From: Legionella sp. PC1000
GTDB lineage: Bacteria > Pseudomonadota > Gammaproteobacteria > Legionellales > Legionellaceae
Reading direction: 5' to 3'
Length of the DNA stretch: 64,000 nt
Assembly: GCF_014109805.1 (NCBI RefSeq)
Contig: NZ_CP059400.1
Coordinates: 1,148,001-1,212,000, forward strand
Below, one piece after another: positions 27,479 through 36,383 of the stretch. The notes under the pieces were generated by a model that saw only the letters and a program-made list of their open reading frames with translations, searched no databases and had not been told where the DNA came from. The position numbers and the translations under genes were made by a program. Every line of letters begins with the position of its first letter. Position 1 is the stretch's first letter.

Positions 27479-28879
27479 TTATTTTTTATATTTTTTAATT
27501 AGTTCATTTCGTTTTATTTTAAGTTTCTTACTTAATCCTACCTGATAGGAGCTTGGTTTTTCAAACCGTTTGTACTCCTCAGGTAGCTGGCATAACCGCT
27601 TCCTGCTGTATTCTGCAATTTGTTCCAGTGTTTGCGATGGAATTAATCGCTTGCCATTTTCCATGACTTTTTGCAATAAAGGTTCTTGCTGATCATGATC
27701 AAGAGACAATAATTTTTCGGTTTCAAAAGGAGCATAAACTCCATCTAAATTCGTCTCATCCATTAAACCAACAACATCAAAACCTAAAAAAGTGTTTCTT
27801 TGTAATAACCTGAAAACCTGCTTTTTATAAGGCAAAGTGATTTTAGTTTTTGATTCAGAAAGTTTAAGGCGAGGTTTTTCATTAGCAAAAGCCAGTTTAT
27901 ATACGCCGTCCAAAGCAGCATCCGGAGCGCCAACAACTAAATTTGTGCCCACCCCAAAAATATCAATAGGTGTTTTCTGGTCACGAAGGATTTTTATTCT
28001 CGTTTCGTCCAATTGATTAGAGGCTACAATTTTCACATAATGTAAATTAGCTTCATCCAACATGTGACGTGATTTTTTTGCCAAATCCTCCAAGTCGCCG
28101 CTGTCTAGTCGAATGGCTTGCAATTGATGGCCATGTTGTTCCATTTCTTTGGCAACACGAATTGCATTAGGTACGCCACTTTCCAGAGTGCTGTACGTAT
28201 CAACTAAAAGAGTACAATTGTCAGGCCAGACTTCAGCAAAATCACGAAATGCGGCTAATTCACTATCGTAACTTTGGATAAATGAATGCGCCATAGTTCC
28301 GGAGATAGGGATATCGTAATCACGTCCTGCACATACATTGCTTGTTGCATCAAACCCTCCGATAATTGCGGCGCGGCTGGCATAATAGCCTCCAGGACCT
28401 TGAGCCCTGCGCAAACCAAAATCAATTAATTTGCAATCGCCTGCAACGTGGCGAATACGGCTTGCTTTTGTTGCAATCAGCGTTTGAAAATTAAGTATGT
28501 TCAAAAGAATTGTTTCGATGAGCTGTGCTTCAATCATATTGGCTTCAATCGTAACTATGGGGCAAGCTGGGAACACTAAATCTCCTTCAGATGGAGCATA
28601 AACAGTTCCATTAAAGCGAAAGTTTTTTAGATAATCGAGAAAGTCGGGATGCATTCCTTTGCTTTGTAAAAAATGAAGATCACGTTCGTTGAAATGATAG
28701 TTTTCCAATAGTTCCAATAAGTCTGCTAAGCCAGCAAAAACGGCATATCCTGAACCCAATGGTAGTTTTCTGAAAAAATAATCAAATACAGCAGGATTGT
28801 TTTTATGACCTTTCAAAAAATAAACTTGCGCCATAGTGAGTTGATATTGATCAGTATAACTTCCAGTAAAATCAAACAT
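27479..28879 (-). CDS. pncB: Nicotinate phosphoribosyltransferase PncB
   Basis: A protein of 466 residues from the ATG at 28879, which has AAGGAT ten bases upstream; a longer frame from 28984 lacks such a site and would add 35 unlikely residues. It joins nicotinate and PRPP to make nicotinate mononucleotide. Signatures are DFTGSYTDQYQLTMAQVYF at the start, DFGLRRAQGPGG (active-site region), SGTMAHSFIQ and AIRLDSGDLEDLAKK, then FGVGTNLV for the phosphate. It leads the pncB-pncA operon. Confidence 0.94.
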   Translation of the reverse strand: MFDFTGSYTDQYQLTMAQVYFLKGHKNNPAVFDYFFRKLPLGSGYAVFAGLADLLELLENYHFNERDLHFLQSKGMHPDFLDYLKNFRFNGTVYAPSEGDLVFPACPIVTIEANMIEAQLIETILLNILNFQTLIATKASRIRHVAGDCKLIDFGLRRAQGPGGYYASRAAIIGGFDATSNVCAGRDYDIPISGTMAHSFIQSYDSELAAFRDFAEVWPDNCTLLVDTYSTLESGVPNAIRVAKEMEQHGHQLQAIRLDSGDLEDLAKKSRHMLDEANLHYVKIVASNQLDETRIKILRDQKTPIDIFGVGTNLVVGAPDAALDGVYKLAFANEKPRLKLSESKTKITLPYKKQVFRLLQRNTFLGFDVVGLMDETNLDGVYAPFETEKLLSLDHDQQEPLLQKVMENGKRLIPSQTLEQIAEYSRKRLCQLPEEYKRFEKPSSYQVGLSKKLKIKRNELIKKYKK

Positions 28880-29173
28880 TAGGGTAAGTATCCTTGTTTT
28901 GCGGCAATAAAAATCCAGGTCATTGTAAAGCTCGTTATATTGACATAATAATTGGTGAAATACACTTCCATGAAGCATTAACAAGAATAATGTGGCATGC
29001 GGTATGTTGCTCTAGATTTAAAATAATTATTTTGTTATATATTTAGAAAAAATGACAATAATTTGCATTAATTGTTGACCCAAATTTGTCGTGTTTCAGT
29101 TTTTCCAGTTCATAATTTTTTTGCAATTACTTTCTTAAAAATAACTGCTCAGTAAAGACATGGAGTGAAAAGG

Positions 29174-30454
29174 ATGAAAGTCTATGAGTTAAAAACACAC
29201 ATTGAAGAACTATTTAAAAGCAAGATTGCTCCATTACAAACCCCTGGAGCAATCATTGACTTCATCGCAAAATTAGTTGAGATACTTGAGCCGCTCGAGA
29301 AGGAGAGTGAATTCTCTCCTGAAATGATGCCTCCTGTTAAAAAACTGATTGATCAATTTTGGAATTGGGTTGTAGGTAATTTACCGTATGATCAATGGAA
29401 AGTGGGGCCTTATGTCACTCCTTGGCTTTCTTTCCAACAGCTTTTAGTTAAAGAGGGTTTATTAGCTACTGATTTTCATCATCCTATTTTGTATGAAGCA
29501 CTTAAAAATCAGTTTAATTACTTGGCAGGAAATCGCTTGGAAATAACGGAGCTTATGCCTTTACTGATTCGTGCCAGTCGAATGCTTGGTTATAGGGAGT
29601 CCACTGAGGATGGTTATCCTTTTGTAAAATTATATGCAGGAATCGCTGCACACATGCCACAAGAGACTGTAAAAATAAAAGATATCATGTTTTTGCTGAG
29701 ATCGGCTTTTTATTTAATTTATAAAAACTGTACTGTGGAGCAATTAACGTTAATGCCTTTTCTAATTTATTTTCGAAATTTTACCACAGATGAAGAGCGG
29801 CGTTCTGAATTAGCGATTTTTGATTATTTAACCCAAAATACAATAGATTGCATCGAGTTTTTTAATACTTATGATGAATACATCGATACTCGATCAATCA
29901 CTCTAATTGAAGCTTTACGGAATGTATCTGCTTGGATACCCACGAAGCGTACGGATTTTCTTAGTGCTACCAACCGAAGTCGTTGGATTTACCCTTTTAT
30001 TCAGCACGTACGGCTTGCTCCTGAGAATGATTTAGATGTTGGAGATGATTTAATCAATAGAACACTTCATTTATTAGAGCTGGATTTTGCGACTCGAAAA
30101 GATCAATCGTTTACTGGGGCTTTGAGTTTTATTGCTGCAGTCAAAAAGCAAACGCAAGTGCTGACAAATGAGGAAGCAAAACTCGTTCATTCAGCAGCTT
30201 TTTTATTTTGTTTGGAAAAGTACATAAAACATCGTAAAGAAGATCCTCGCGGTGACAAACATTCCTTTTTATCACTCTCTGGAGAGACAAAGTGTCACGC
30301 AGCTGAAAAAAGAAAGTCGGCAATTCTTGGCAGACCGAGCAAGTTTGGTTTTTTTGAAACCTTAGCCATAAATCAAGGGCGTTTAAAAAAATTGATTGAT
30401 TTTCTTGAAGAGAGTCCAGAAACAAATTCAGAGGATTATGTTGTGTCGATATAA
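29174..30454 (+). CDS. Hypothetical protein with acidic C-terminus; effector candidate
   Basis: A protein of 426 residues from the ATG at 29174; GGAG at 29162-29165 supports this over the GTG three codons earlier. It is soluble, helical, with an N-terminal coiled part and a large alpha-helical repeat-like body (PLLIRASRMLGY, FLLRSAFYLIY). No catalytic motif. The last residues, LEESPETNSEDYVVSI, form an acidic tail with a hydrophobic end, like E-block Dot/Icm secretion signals. That role is inference. Confidence 0.62.
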   Translation: MKVYELKTHIEELFKSKIAPLQTPGAIIDFIAKLVEILEPLEKESEFSPEMMPPVKKLIDQFWNWVVGNLPYDQWKVGPYVTPWLSFQQLLVKEGLLATDFHHPILYEALKNQFNYLAGNRLEITELMPLLIRASRMLGYRESTEDGYPFVKLYAGIAAHMPQETVKIKDIMFLLRSAFYLIYKNCTVEQLTLMPFLIYFRNFTTDEERRSELAIFDYLTQNTIDCIEFFNTYDEYIDTRSITLIEALRNVSAWIPTKRTDFLSATNRSRWIYPFIQHVRLAPENDLDVGDDLINRTLHLLELDFATRKDQSFTGALSFIAAVKKQTQVLTNEEAKLVHSAAFLFCLEKYIKHRKEDPRGDKHSFLSLSGETKCHAAEKRKSAILGRPSKFGFFETLAINQGRLKKLIDFLEESPETNSEDYVVSI

Positions 30455-30571
30455 GCTCAAATTAAATCGATAGGTTTTATTCTACTCACTATGTACTTGA
30501 TGCCTCAATCTCTCCAAGCTTGGACGAATAGGTTTTGTACAAAAAATTACTTTTATCCCTACAAATGACTT

Positions 30572-30600
30572 TTGATAAAGTTTTATGAATATTGTATAAT
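30572..30600 (+). promoter_or_regulatory. Sigma-70-type promoter of the ankyrin gene
   Basis: TTGATA at 30572-30577, a 17-base spacer, and a perfect TATAAT at 30595-30600. The expected transcript start is about 40 bases before the ATG. Confidence 0.75.
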
Positions 30601-30647
30601 TTAATGATTACTTATTGAAAATTAATTCAAATAATTAGGTGTTAATT

Positions 30648-31907
30648 ATGAGGTCCAAACATCTTTTAGATTTAATGTACGATGATGAATTTGATAAATT
30701 CGATGAATTCACTGACTTACTTCAACAATGTACCTCTGAAGACTTAAAGCAAGAAGTTACCACTTCTGGTGATAACATTTTATTTAGGGCATTTTACTTT
30801 CATGATGCGAGGTATTTTCAAGCATTGCTAGCTAGCAATGCTTGTGATCAATCGGTTTTAGAGTGGGCCACTACGCCAGGGAAAAGAACCATTCTGCATG
30901 ATGCAATAGAAGAAATTAAAGGTAAAGGAACTTCAGAAATTTCAAAAGTTGGGTTGATTTTAAACCATCCTGGATTCAAAATAGAGTATCTTAAGAAAGA
31001 AACGTCTCTTGGGAGCACTCCTATTGAACTGGTGATAAAGCTCCAGCATACCGAAGCCCTAAAACAAATTATTAATCATCCCCAATGTACTGCACCTATC
31101 TTTCGTTCTCTTCTTACGCATGCGGTTGTCCATAACAATATTCAAGCTCTAAAAGAAATTATTGGACACCCAAAAAGTCCTGAAGATACCTTTCGTTTCA
31201 TTCTTCAGGAGGCGATTGTTCACAACAAGCCTGACGTTCTAAGAACAATTATGGAGCATCGTGACTGCCCTAAAGATCTTTTCAGTTTCACCGAAACCCA
31301 TACGGCTTTACATGACGCGGTTAGAAAAAATCAGCCCAGTCCAGTAGTTATAAAGCTCATTGTTCAGTCCAAGAAAATTGATACTGATTTCTTAAGGATA
31401 AAGGATGATAAGGGAAAGACCGCTTTGGATCTCGCCCTGGAAGCTGGCAATGCAGCGGTATTGGAAGTACTCCTCGAGTCTCCCCATTGTACTGTAGATT
31501 TTATTAAACAAGAGAATATTAGAGGAAAAGCAAATAAGACCCATGATAAACAGATTATTGATTTAGTTAAAAAACATGAGGGAAGAGACTCTTATAAAAA
31601 GATCTACCAATCTGTGAAAAGTGGAGAAGATATTCGACTTCAGCAGGCCGCAGATTTACTCCGTGATTACAGTACTCCATTGCGCTATGCTCGTTTTCAC
31701 TGGAATAGAAATCATACCAAAAAGGTTGATGAAATTCTTAAGGAAATCGGTAAAGAAATTACCACCATAGACGAATTGGTGGATCGATTAAGTGCACTTC
31801 AAGAGACACTACCCAATAAAATAGGTTCCTTGTCAAGACGCATCGAATTCATTAAAAAAGAGTTTGCCCATAGTGAAATCGAAAAAGGTAATGATTTAAC
31901 CGTGTAA
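30648..31907 (+). CDS. Ankyrin-repeat protein; effector candidate
   Basis: A protein of 419 residues from the ATG at 30648 with TAGGTG six bases upstream (a GTG three codons earlier also reads). Ankyrin-type units run from about residue 35 to 300, with KTALDLALEAGNAAVLEVLL as the clearest; several units share an EIIGHPKSPEDTF / TIMEHRDCPKDLF cadence, so they are lineage-specific copies. The C-terminal 100 residues are helical and charged. No signal peptide. Such proteins bind host proteins in known Legionella effectors; the partner here is unknown. Confidence 0.78.
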   Translation: MRSKHLLDLMYDDEFDKFDEFTDLLQQCTSEDLKQEVTTSGDNILFRAFYFHDARYFQALLASNACDQSVLEWATTPGKRTILHDAIEEIKGKGTSEISKVGLILNHPGFKIEYLKKETSLGSTPIELVIKLQHTEALKQIINHPQCTAPIFRSLLTHAVVHNNIQALKEIIGHPKSPEDTFRFILQEAIVHNKPDVLRTIMEHRDCPKDLFSFTETHTALHDAVRKNQPSPVVIKLIVQSKKIDTDFLRIKDDKGKTALDLALEAGNAAVLEVLLESPHCTVDFIKQENIRGKANKTHDKQIIDLVKKHEGRDSYKKIYQSVKSGEDIRLQQAADLLRDYSTPLRYARFHWNRNHTKKVDEILKEIGKEITTIDELVDRLSALQETLPNKIGSLSRRIEFIKKEFAHSEIEKGNDLTV

Positions 31908-32127
31908 ATGGAAGAGGGCTTCTTGAAAAAACAAATTCTAAATAGGAAAAGATGTGACGAAATAAATCAGTAAAAAAGATTCACCAGCGTCTTTGTTGCA
32001 TTAAGAGGGCTGTTTTATATAAAAATTTTTCCGTTTGAAATTTGCTTTTCCAAAGGGGGTAACATATATTTATTATTAGCTTCAGTACCTTAAAATCATT
32101 TTTAAGTTATTTAGAAAAGGAGTTCTT

Positions 32128-32544
32128 ATGCGTGTCATTAATAAGCTTTCACTAGCAACAGTGTTAGGTATTTTGGCAGTTTCACCTAGTGTTTACTCTG
32201 CGGATGCCCCTGATATTTCCGGATCCTACAAATGTTCCTATCATGATCCATTTACTACTCCTAATGATGGAACCGAAACTGTAGTGTTCAAAAAAAATGG
32301 AGATGTTTATAAAATTTCAGGAATTCCTACAGGGAGTGTATTCCCCTATTATATTGGTAAAGGCATAATGAATAAAAATGTCAGTAATGCGATTGGCTAT
32401 ATCTTTTGGCAACCCAAATCTCCATCCGTAACAACGATTCAACTGTTTACAATCAAACCTGATGGTTCTTTGGATGGTGTTTTTGCAGAAAGCAATAAAG
32501 ATAAGGGTGGTACTGAAACATGTACTAAGACAGCACAACAATAA
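32128..32544 (+). CDS. Small secreted protein, paralogue 1
   Basis: A protein of 138 residues with a signal peptide cleaved near residue 24 (SVYSA-DAPD). The mature part is beta-rich: GSYKCSYHDP, a KKNGDVYKISG strand pair, an IFWQPKSP turn and TIKPDGSLDG. Two cysteines, one near each end, suggest a disulfide. It has the ribosome site AAAGGAG. The next gene encodes a paralogue with the same order of motifs and starts 46 bases after this stop. Function unknown. Confidence 0.78.
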   Translation: MRVINKLSLATVLGILAVSPSVYSADAPDISGSYKCSYHDPFTTPNDGTETVVFKKNGDVYKISGIPTGSVFPYYIGKGIMNKNVSNAIGYIFWQPKSPSVTTIQLFTIKPDGSLDGVFAESNKDKGGTETCTKTAQQ

Positions 32545-32590
32545 TAGAGAGTTATTCGCATAAGATGATTATGAGAAAAGGAATTTTATT

Positions 32591-33085
32591 ATGAAAACTG
32601 TGATGAAAAGTGTTTATTTAATTACTGCATTATCTCTGCCCACTTTGACGGCCTATGCAGATAATGCCAGTACAAGCAATACCAATGCTTCGACCTCGCC
32701 ATCGACACCGACTACTGATACTGCGCCAAGCAATACCAGTACCTCGACAAGCAAAACGGGCGCTTCTGCTTTTTTGGGTGATTATCAATGCCAACGTGTT
32801 GATGCCGCAAATAATACCGCTTCTTATCCGCTTACCGTATCAAAATCAGGGGATACTTATACGTTACAATGGGAAAATAGTAATGGGGATCCAGTTCTTT
32901 ACGGCACGGGAGTTATGCATCCCAATATGACTAATGTTGTTGCGACTTCATTTTGGGATCCTAGAAAGCCAGATACAATTGGTATTCAAATGATTGAGAT
33001 CAAGCCAGACGGATCCTTACAATCCAATTGGGTAGTACAAACAGACAATCAGGTTGGCTCAGAGACGTGTACTCGAAGCAAGTAA
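32591..33085 (+). CDS. Small secreted protein, paralogue 2, with Ser/Thr-rich linker
   Basis: A protein of 164 residues: signal peptide to about residue 23 (LTAYA-DN), then a low-complexity Ser/Thr/Asn/Pro linker of about 38 residues, then the same domain as the preceding gene (GDYQCQ, KSGDTYTLQW, GVMHPNMTNV, SFWDPRKPD, IKPDGSLQS, GSETCT). The domain fold is probably a small beta-barrel or lipocalin-like module closed by a disulfide; this is inference. It ends at a strong terminator. Confidence 0.78.
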   Translation: MKTVMKSVYLITALSLPTLTAYADNASTSNTNASTSPSTPTTDTAPSNTSTSTSKTGASAFLGDYQCQRVDAANNTASYPLTVSKSGDTYTLQWENSNGDPVLYGTGVMHPNMTNVVATSFWDPRKPDTIGIQMIEIKPDGSLQSNWVVQTDNQVGSETCTRSK

Positions 33086-33116
33086 TTGAATCTTATCATA
33101 ATCCGCAAAATAAAAA

Positions 33117-33145
33117 GGGGGTTCCATTAAATGGAACCCCCTTTT
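33117..33145. terminator. Bidirectional Rho-independent terminator
   Basis: A perfect 11-bp stem, GGGGGTTCCAT / ATGGAACCCCC, with a 3-base loop (33128-33130). T-runs follow on both strands. It lies between the convergent genes ending at 33085 and 33179. Confidence 0.92.
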
Positions 33146-33178
33146 ATTTGGTGCCAATTGCATTAATTAGTTGAAAGC

Positions 33179-33772
33179 TCATAATCTATTTCTCATTTTA
33201 TAATAGAGAATGGCAAGAGGTTCTTTGAGAAAATAACGTGATAGATATTTGTTCTTGGTCCAACAGGTGCTTTTTACTGCAGGTGAGCTGATTACTTTAA
33301 TCCCTAATTTTTGAGCGACTAGAATGGCTCTGGGGGCATGAAAAGGTTCAGTTACCAACATAATGGATTTAAATTTATTCGTTTGAACTATTTTTTTGGA
33401 AAAAAGAAAATTTTCATAAGTCGAAGTTGATGCTGATTCAAGCAGGATGTCTTTGGCAGGAACACCCAAAGAAAGTGCAATTTGTTTCATGGTTTGTGCT
33501 TCATTTGCTCCATCTTCGGTGTCAGTACCGCCTGAGAAAAGAAGTTTGGGCGCATAGCCGGCTTTATATAAATCAACCGCATGTTTTATGCGAGCTACAA
33601 GACAAAGATTGTATGCGTTATTGCGATAAGCCTTTGCTCCAAGGACTAAAATAACATCCGCCTGTTTTTTTTCATCGTTTTCTGCATTTTTTATAATATA
33701 AAGAGCAAAAAAAGAATAAGCAATAATGAATACGAGTAAGACAAAAATACCGATTTGCATGAACAGTTTCAT
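33179..33772 (-). CDS. YdcF/SanA-like (DUF218) membrane-anchored protein
   Basis: A protein of 197 residues. It has one N-terminal membrane helix (residues 5-28) and a DUF218 domain: DVILVLGAKAYRN, KLLFSGGTDTEDGANEA, LLESASTSTYENF and LVTEPFHAPRAI. The domain is thought to act at the envelope; SanA and ElyC are linked to peptidoglycan or envelope integrity. The exact reaction is not known. GAGG four bases before the ATG supports the start. Confidence 0.9.
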   Translation of the reverse strand: MKLFMQIGIFVLLVFIIAYSFFALYIIKNAENDEKKQADVILVLGAKAYRNNAYNLCLVARIKHAVDLYKAGYAPKLLFSGGTDTEDGANEAQTMKQIALSLGVPAKDILLESASTSTYENFLFSKKIVQTNKFKSIMLVTEPFHAPRAILVAQKLGIKVISSPAVKSTCWTKNKYLSRYFLKEPLAILYYKMRNRL

Positions 33773-33937
33773 GAAGCCTCTAAATCCATAAATTAAATAA
33801 TTGGGTTTGGTCCCTTATAAATTTAATCTAATTATTGTATGGATGCTGAATCGAAAGAACAAGCAAAAATCTTTTTACTTAATCATGATTTAGCCAGAAA
33901 AATAAGTATTTTACACGCTAAAGTGATGTCAAAAAAG

Positions 33938-33964
33938 CTGTCATCCCTGCGTAGGGGATGACAG
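33938..33964. repeat. Perfect 10-bp inverted repeat
   Basis: CTGTCATCCC (33938-33947) and GGGATGACAG (33955-33964) around TGCGTAG. No T-run follows, so it may be a dispersed hairpin element. It lies in the gap between the YdcF gene start and the His-rich gene stop. Confidence 0.6.
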
Positions 33965-34022
33965 AAGATGCTGAGATGACCGCTTTTAGGATAACTGTGA
34001 AATTTTACTTCTTTTTTTATAA

Positions 34023-34244
34023 TCAGTAGTGTTGATGGTAGTGTGGGTATGGAGTGTTGTTTTCCACTACAACGCTCGGTGGAGGTGTCCATCGATAAAC
34101 ATTTTTCCATCTTGAATGATGATGGTGACGATGGAACTTGAATCGTGGATAATCATGATGTGAATGATAAAAAGCGAAGGCTGTTGTAGTGGAAAATAAC
34201 GTAGCTGTGCTTAATATCCCACACAGCAATAATTTTTTAATCAT
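34023..34244 (-). CDS. Small secreted histidine-rich protein
   Basis: A protein of 73 residues with a clear signal peptide (cleavage near residue 23, AFA-F). The mature part is only about 50 residues and contains runs of His (HSHH, HRHHHHSR, HYHQHY) with aromatic and Pro residues. Such a composition can bind Zn, Cu or Ni; this is inference. AAGAGGGG precedes the ATG. A perfect 22-bp palindrome lies about 80 bases upstream. Confidence 0.7.
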   Translation of the reverse strand: MIKKLLLCGILSTATLFSTTTAFAFYHSHHDYPRFKFHRHHHHSRWKNVYRWTPPPSVVVENNTPYPHYHQHY

Positions 34245-34324
34245 CTTGTTTTCCCCTCTTAGATTATTATCTGCAGCCTAGTCTAAATAACAAATGTAAC
34301 AGGGATATAACAAGACACACTGTA

Positions 34325-34346
34325 ATTGTAACAAAGTTGTTACAAT
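34325..34346. promoter_or_regulatory. 22-bp perfect palindrome, candidate operator
   Basis: ATTGTAACAA-AG-TTGTTACAAT, every base paired apart from the central AG. It lies upstream of the His-rich gene, on the 5' side of that gene, and after the terminator of the 34395 gene. It looks like a dyad for a dimeric repressor; the regulator is unknown. Confidence 0.5.
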
Positions 34347-34361
34347 GAGGTTATAAATAAA

Positions 34362-34388
34362 ATGCACCCAGCTGCTCCTGTGGTGCAT
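34362..34388 (-). terminator. Rho-independent terminator of the 34395 gene
   Basis: On the minus strand ATGCACC pairs with GGTGCAT around a 13-base loop, followed by TTTATTTAT. It lies just after the stop of the 34395 gene. Confidence 0.6.
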
Positions 34389-34394
34389 GATTTT

Positions 34395-34937
34395 TTAGGG
34401 ACTGGTTTTTAGTTTTTGGGATTCAATATCATGAACCACATCAGTTAAATCAATTTCTTCATTAGGAACGCTAGGCGTTATTCCGCGCGCTATCCCTTTT
34501 GCAAGCAAAATAGTAGCGCAGGGGCTAAAACACGCAGTAACAATTATAGTGACAGGTATACATGCAAGAAAAGTTACCGTGGTTGAATAAGATGCTCCAG
34601 CTGAACGTAAGATATAATAGATACCAAGATGTATGCCGCTACCCACGGCTGTCATCGCAAGCCCCGTGCCATTTTTAAAAAAACAGTTTGTCTCAATGCG
34701 AAAGGAACGGTCATTAACTACCTCTTTTCGTTCTTTTGCATTGGCGAAATAAATATTTTCATGTTCCTTAACCAGGGTCTGTATTGAAGGGTTAACATAT
34801 TGATCTTCTATTTGAGAAGGCAGGTCTTTATTTTTATATAAAGTAAAAAAAAGATGAGGATTTGTTTTCTTGATTACTTCTGCTGTCAGACTAATAAGCT
34901 TGGGAATTTGTTGTGGTTGAATATTTTTTTCATGCAT
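34395..34937 (-). CDS. Hypothetical protein with two membrane helices
   Basis: A protein of 180 residues. The N-terminal 85 residues are soluble and helical; a hydrophobic pair lies at about residues 90-112 and 118-148 with cysteines in the second helix; the tail is short and acidic. AAAGG is only two bases from the first ATG (34943) but eight from the ATG at 34937, so the latter is preferred. No family recognised; a small membrane-inserted effector is possible. Confidence 0.58.
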   Translation of the reverse strand: MHEKNIQPQQIPKLISLTAEVIKKTNPHLFFTLYKNKDLPSQIEDQYVNPSIQTLVKEHENIYFANAKERKEVVNDRSFRIETNCFFKNGTGLAMTAVGSGIHLGIYYILRSAGASYSTTVTFLACIPVTIIVTACFSPCATILLAKGIARGITPSVPNEEIDLTDVVHDIESQKLKTSP

Positions 34938-35108
34938 TGTCATAACCTTTTAAACGGATAAAAATTTAATTATATATTAACAAGTTACTATGTCATTATT
35001 TTGTTCAAAGTTTTAAATAATAATTTATGTAAAAAAATATGATGTTCTAATGTACCCTTAAGTTATATGATTGGGAGCTGCACGCATATTTCAACATTGG
35101 GGAGAAAA

Positions 35109-35858
35109 ATGAAGGATTTTTTTCATGGTATGAGTTATATGTTACGCGGAATTCGTCATCTTTTTACTCGAGGATTGAAACGTTTTGTATTATTGCCTTT
35201 AGTAATTAATTTCATAATGTTTGCAGGCTTGTTTTATCTCATTTACCACTATTTGTTGCCTTATGCTTATCATTATCTGGATAAACTGCCTTCTTGGCTA
35301 AGCTTTCTCAGCAGCATTTTTTTTGTTATTTTTATCCTGAGTTTTTTCTTGATGTTTTTGTCACTTTTTACGGTATTTTTTAATTTAATCGCAGCGCCTC
35401 TAAATGGACTTTTAGCAGAGAAAACCCAACATATTTTTTTTGGAAGTGCCATTCCACCTGTACCATTTTATAAAATCGTGCTTCGCAGTATAAAACGTCA
35501 AATTGAGTTTCTGAGCTATTTTTTACCTCGTTTTTTAGTAATAGGAGTTTTATTTTTTGTACCCTTTCTACACCCTATTTACCCTTTTTTATGGTTTCTT
35601 TTTAATGCATGGATATTGAGTATCCAATATCAAGATTTTGCTATGGATAATAATCTGATTGGCTTCAAAGAAACACGTAAGAAAGTTGCTCACAATAAAA
35701 TGTATTCACTTGGATTAGGTTTTTCTATAAATCTGGTCAGTTTTATACCCATTTTAAATATATTGACCATGCCTGCAGCGGTTATAGGGGGCACTATGCT
35801 TTATTGTGATCGCAATAAACACTTACTTAAATCTCTTCAAGGCAAGGATTTAATTTAA
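35109..35858 (+). CDS. cysZ: CysZ / EI24-type membrane protein
   Basis: A protein of 249 residues, the usual CysZ length. It begins KDFFHGMSYMLRGIRHL, has four to six hydrophobic helices, and carries the family blocks RFVLLPLVINF, FNLIAAPLNGLLAE and the C-terminal ALVINLVSFIPILN-like segment (SINLVSFIPILNILTMPAAV). CysZ mediates sulfate entry for cysteine synthesis. GGGGAG eight bases before the ATG at 35109 beats an upstream ATG at 35067. Legionella depends largely on host cysteine, so the substrate should not be taken for granted. Confidence 0.85.
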   Translation: MKDFFHGMSYMLRGIRHLFTRGLKRFVLLPLVINFIMFAGLFYLIYHYLLPYAYHYLDKLPSWLSFLSSIFFVIFILSFFLMFLSLFTVFFNLIAAPLNGLLAEKTQHIFFGSAIPPVPFYKIVLRSIKRQIEFLSYFLPRFLVIGVLFFVPFLHPIYPFLWFLFNAWILSIQYQDFAMDNNLIGFKETRKKVAHNKMYSLGLGFSINLVSFIPILNILTMPAAVIGGTMLYCDRNKHLLKSLQGKDLI

Positions 35859-35950
35859 GAAACTCATAATGCCTTAGTCCGACAATTTCTGAATTAACTC
35901 AAAATTAATTTATTCATTGCAAGGGTGGGTCAAAATGCCCCACCCACTTG

Positions 35951-36027
35951 CTACGTCCCGCGGCTTATCCCTGAGAGATGGTCACAAAAAGTGACCATTC
36001 TCTCAGGCATAAAGCGCGGTACGTAGA
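35951..36027. repeat. Nested hairpin: family-A palindrome with inner inverted repeat
   Basis: The outer arms CTACGTCCCGCGGCTTATCC and GGCATAAAGCGCGGTACGTAG pair imperfectly. Inside them, CTGAGAGATGGTCAC (35971-35985) pairs with GTGACCATTCTCTCAG (35991-36006) across AAAAA, with one bulged base. Confidence 0.8.
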
Positions 36028-36034
36028 GAAATTT

Positions 36035-36099
36035 AAAGCAGTACGTAGAGAAACTTAAGTGGTACATGATAAATTCAAAAAACTGACGATCATTCAGGG
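36035..36099 (+). repeat. 65-base direct repeat, copy 1
   Basis: Starts AAAGCAGTACGTAGAG and ends TCATTCAGGG. It matches copy 2 with three mismatches. Confidence 0.85.
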
Positions 36100-36286
36100 T
36101 CTGTTTACCTGCGGTATCGTCAGTTTTGAGAAACCTCCACTAAATTTTTCGCCTACCTACCGCGCTTAATTTCTTCGTCTACGTACCGCGCTTTATGCGC
36201 GGTATCCAGGGGATCTTGCTATAGAAATGCTCAGCGGCATCTTAAAATATCGTTCTGGATACCGCGCATAAAGCGCGGTACGTAGG

Positions 36287-36351
36287 AAAGCAGTACGTAG
36301 AGAAACTTAAGTGGTACATGATAAATTTAAAAAACTGACAATCGTTCAGGG
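36287..36351 (+). repeat. 65-base direct repeat, copy 2
   Basis: Starts AAAGCAGTACGTAGAG and ends TCGTTCAGGG. Both copies are followed or flanked by family-A half elements, so the duplication probably involved a larger unit. Confidence 0.85.
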
Positions 36352-36383
36352 CTTGTCCGCGGGATCCAGGCTGCAAGTCAGGA

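Larger units (their letters stand above)
35859..36383. other. Intergenic repeat cluster, no gene
   Basis: About 525 bases without a supported gene, filled with family-A palindromes (35951-36027, 36153-36209, 36255-36285, 36349-36370) and two direct copies of a 65-base unit (36035-36099, 36287-36351). Confidence 0.75.

Noticed and set aside
30600-30619. Possible PmrA box (TTTAATGAT-TA-CTTATTGAA) before the ankyrin gene
   Set aside because: It lies downstream of a near-perfect -35/-10 pair and the second half-site fits the consensus poorly.
35859-36383. CRISPR array
   Set aside because: The repeats are palindromic and of unequal spacing, and there are no unique spacers or cas genes.
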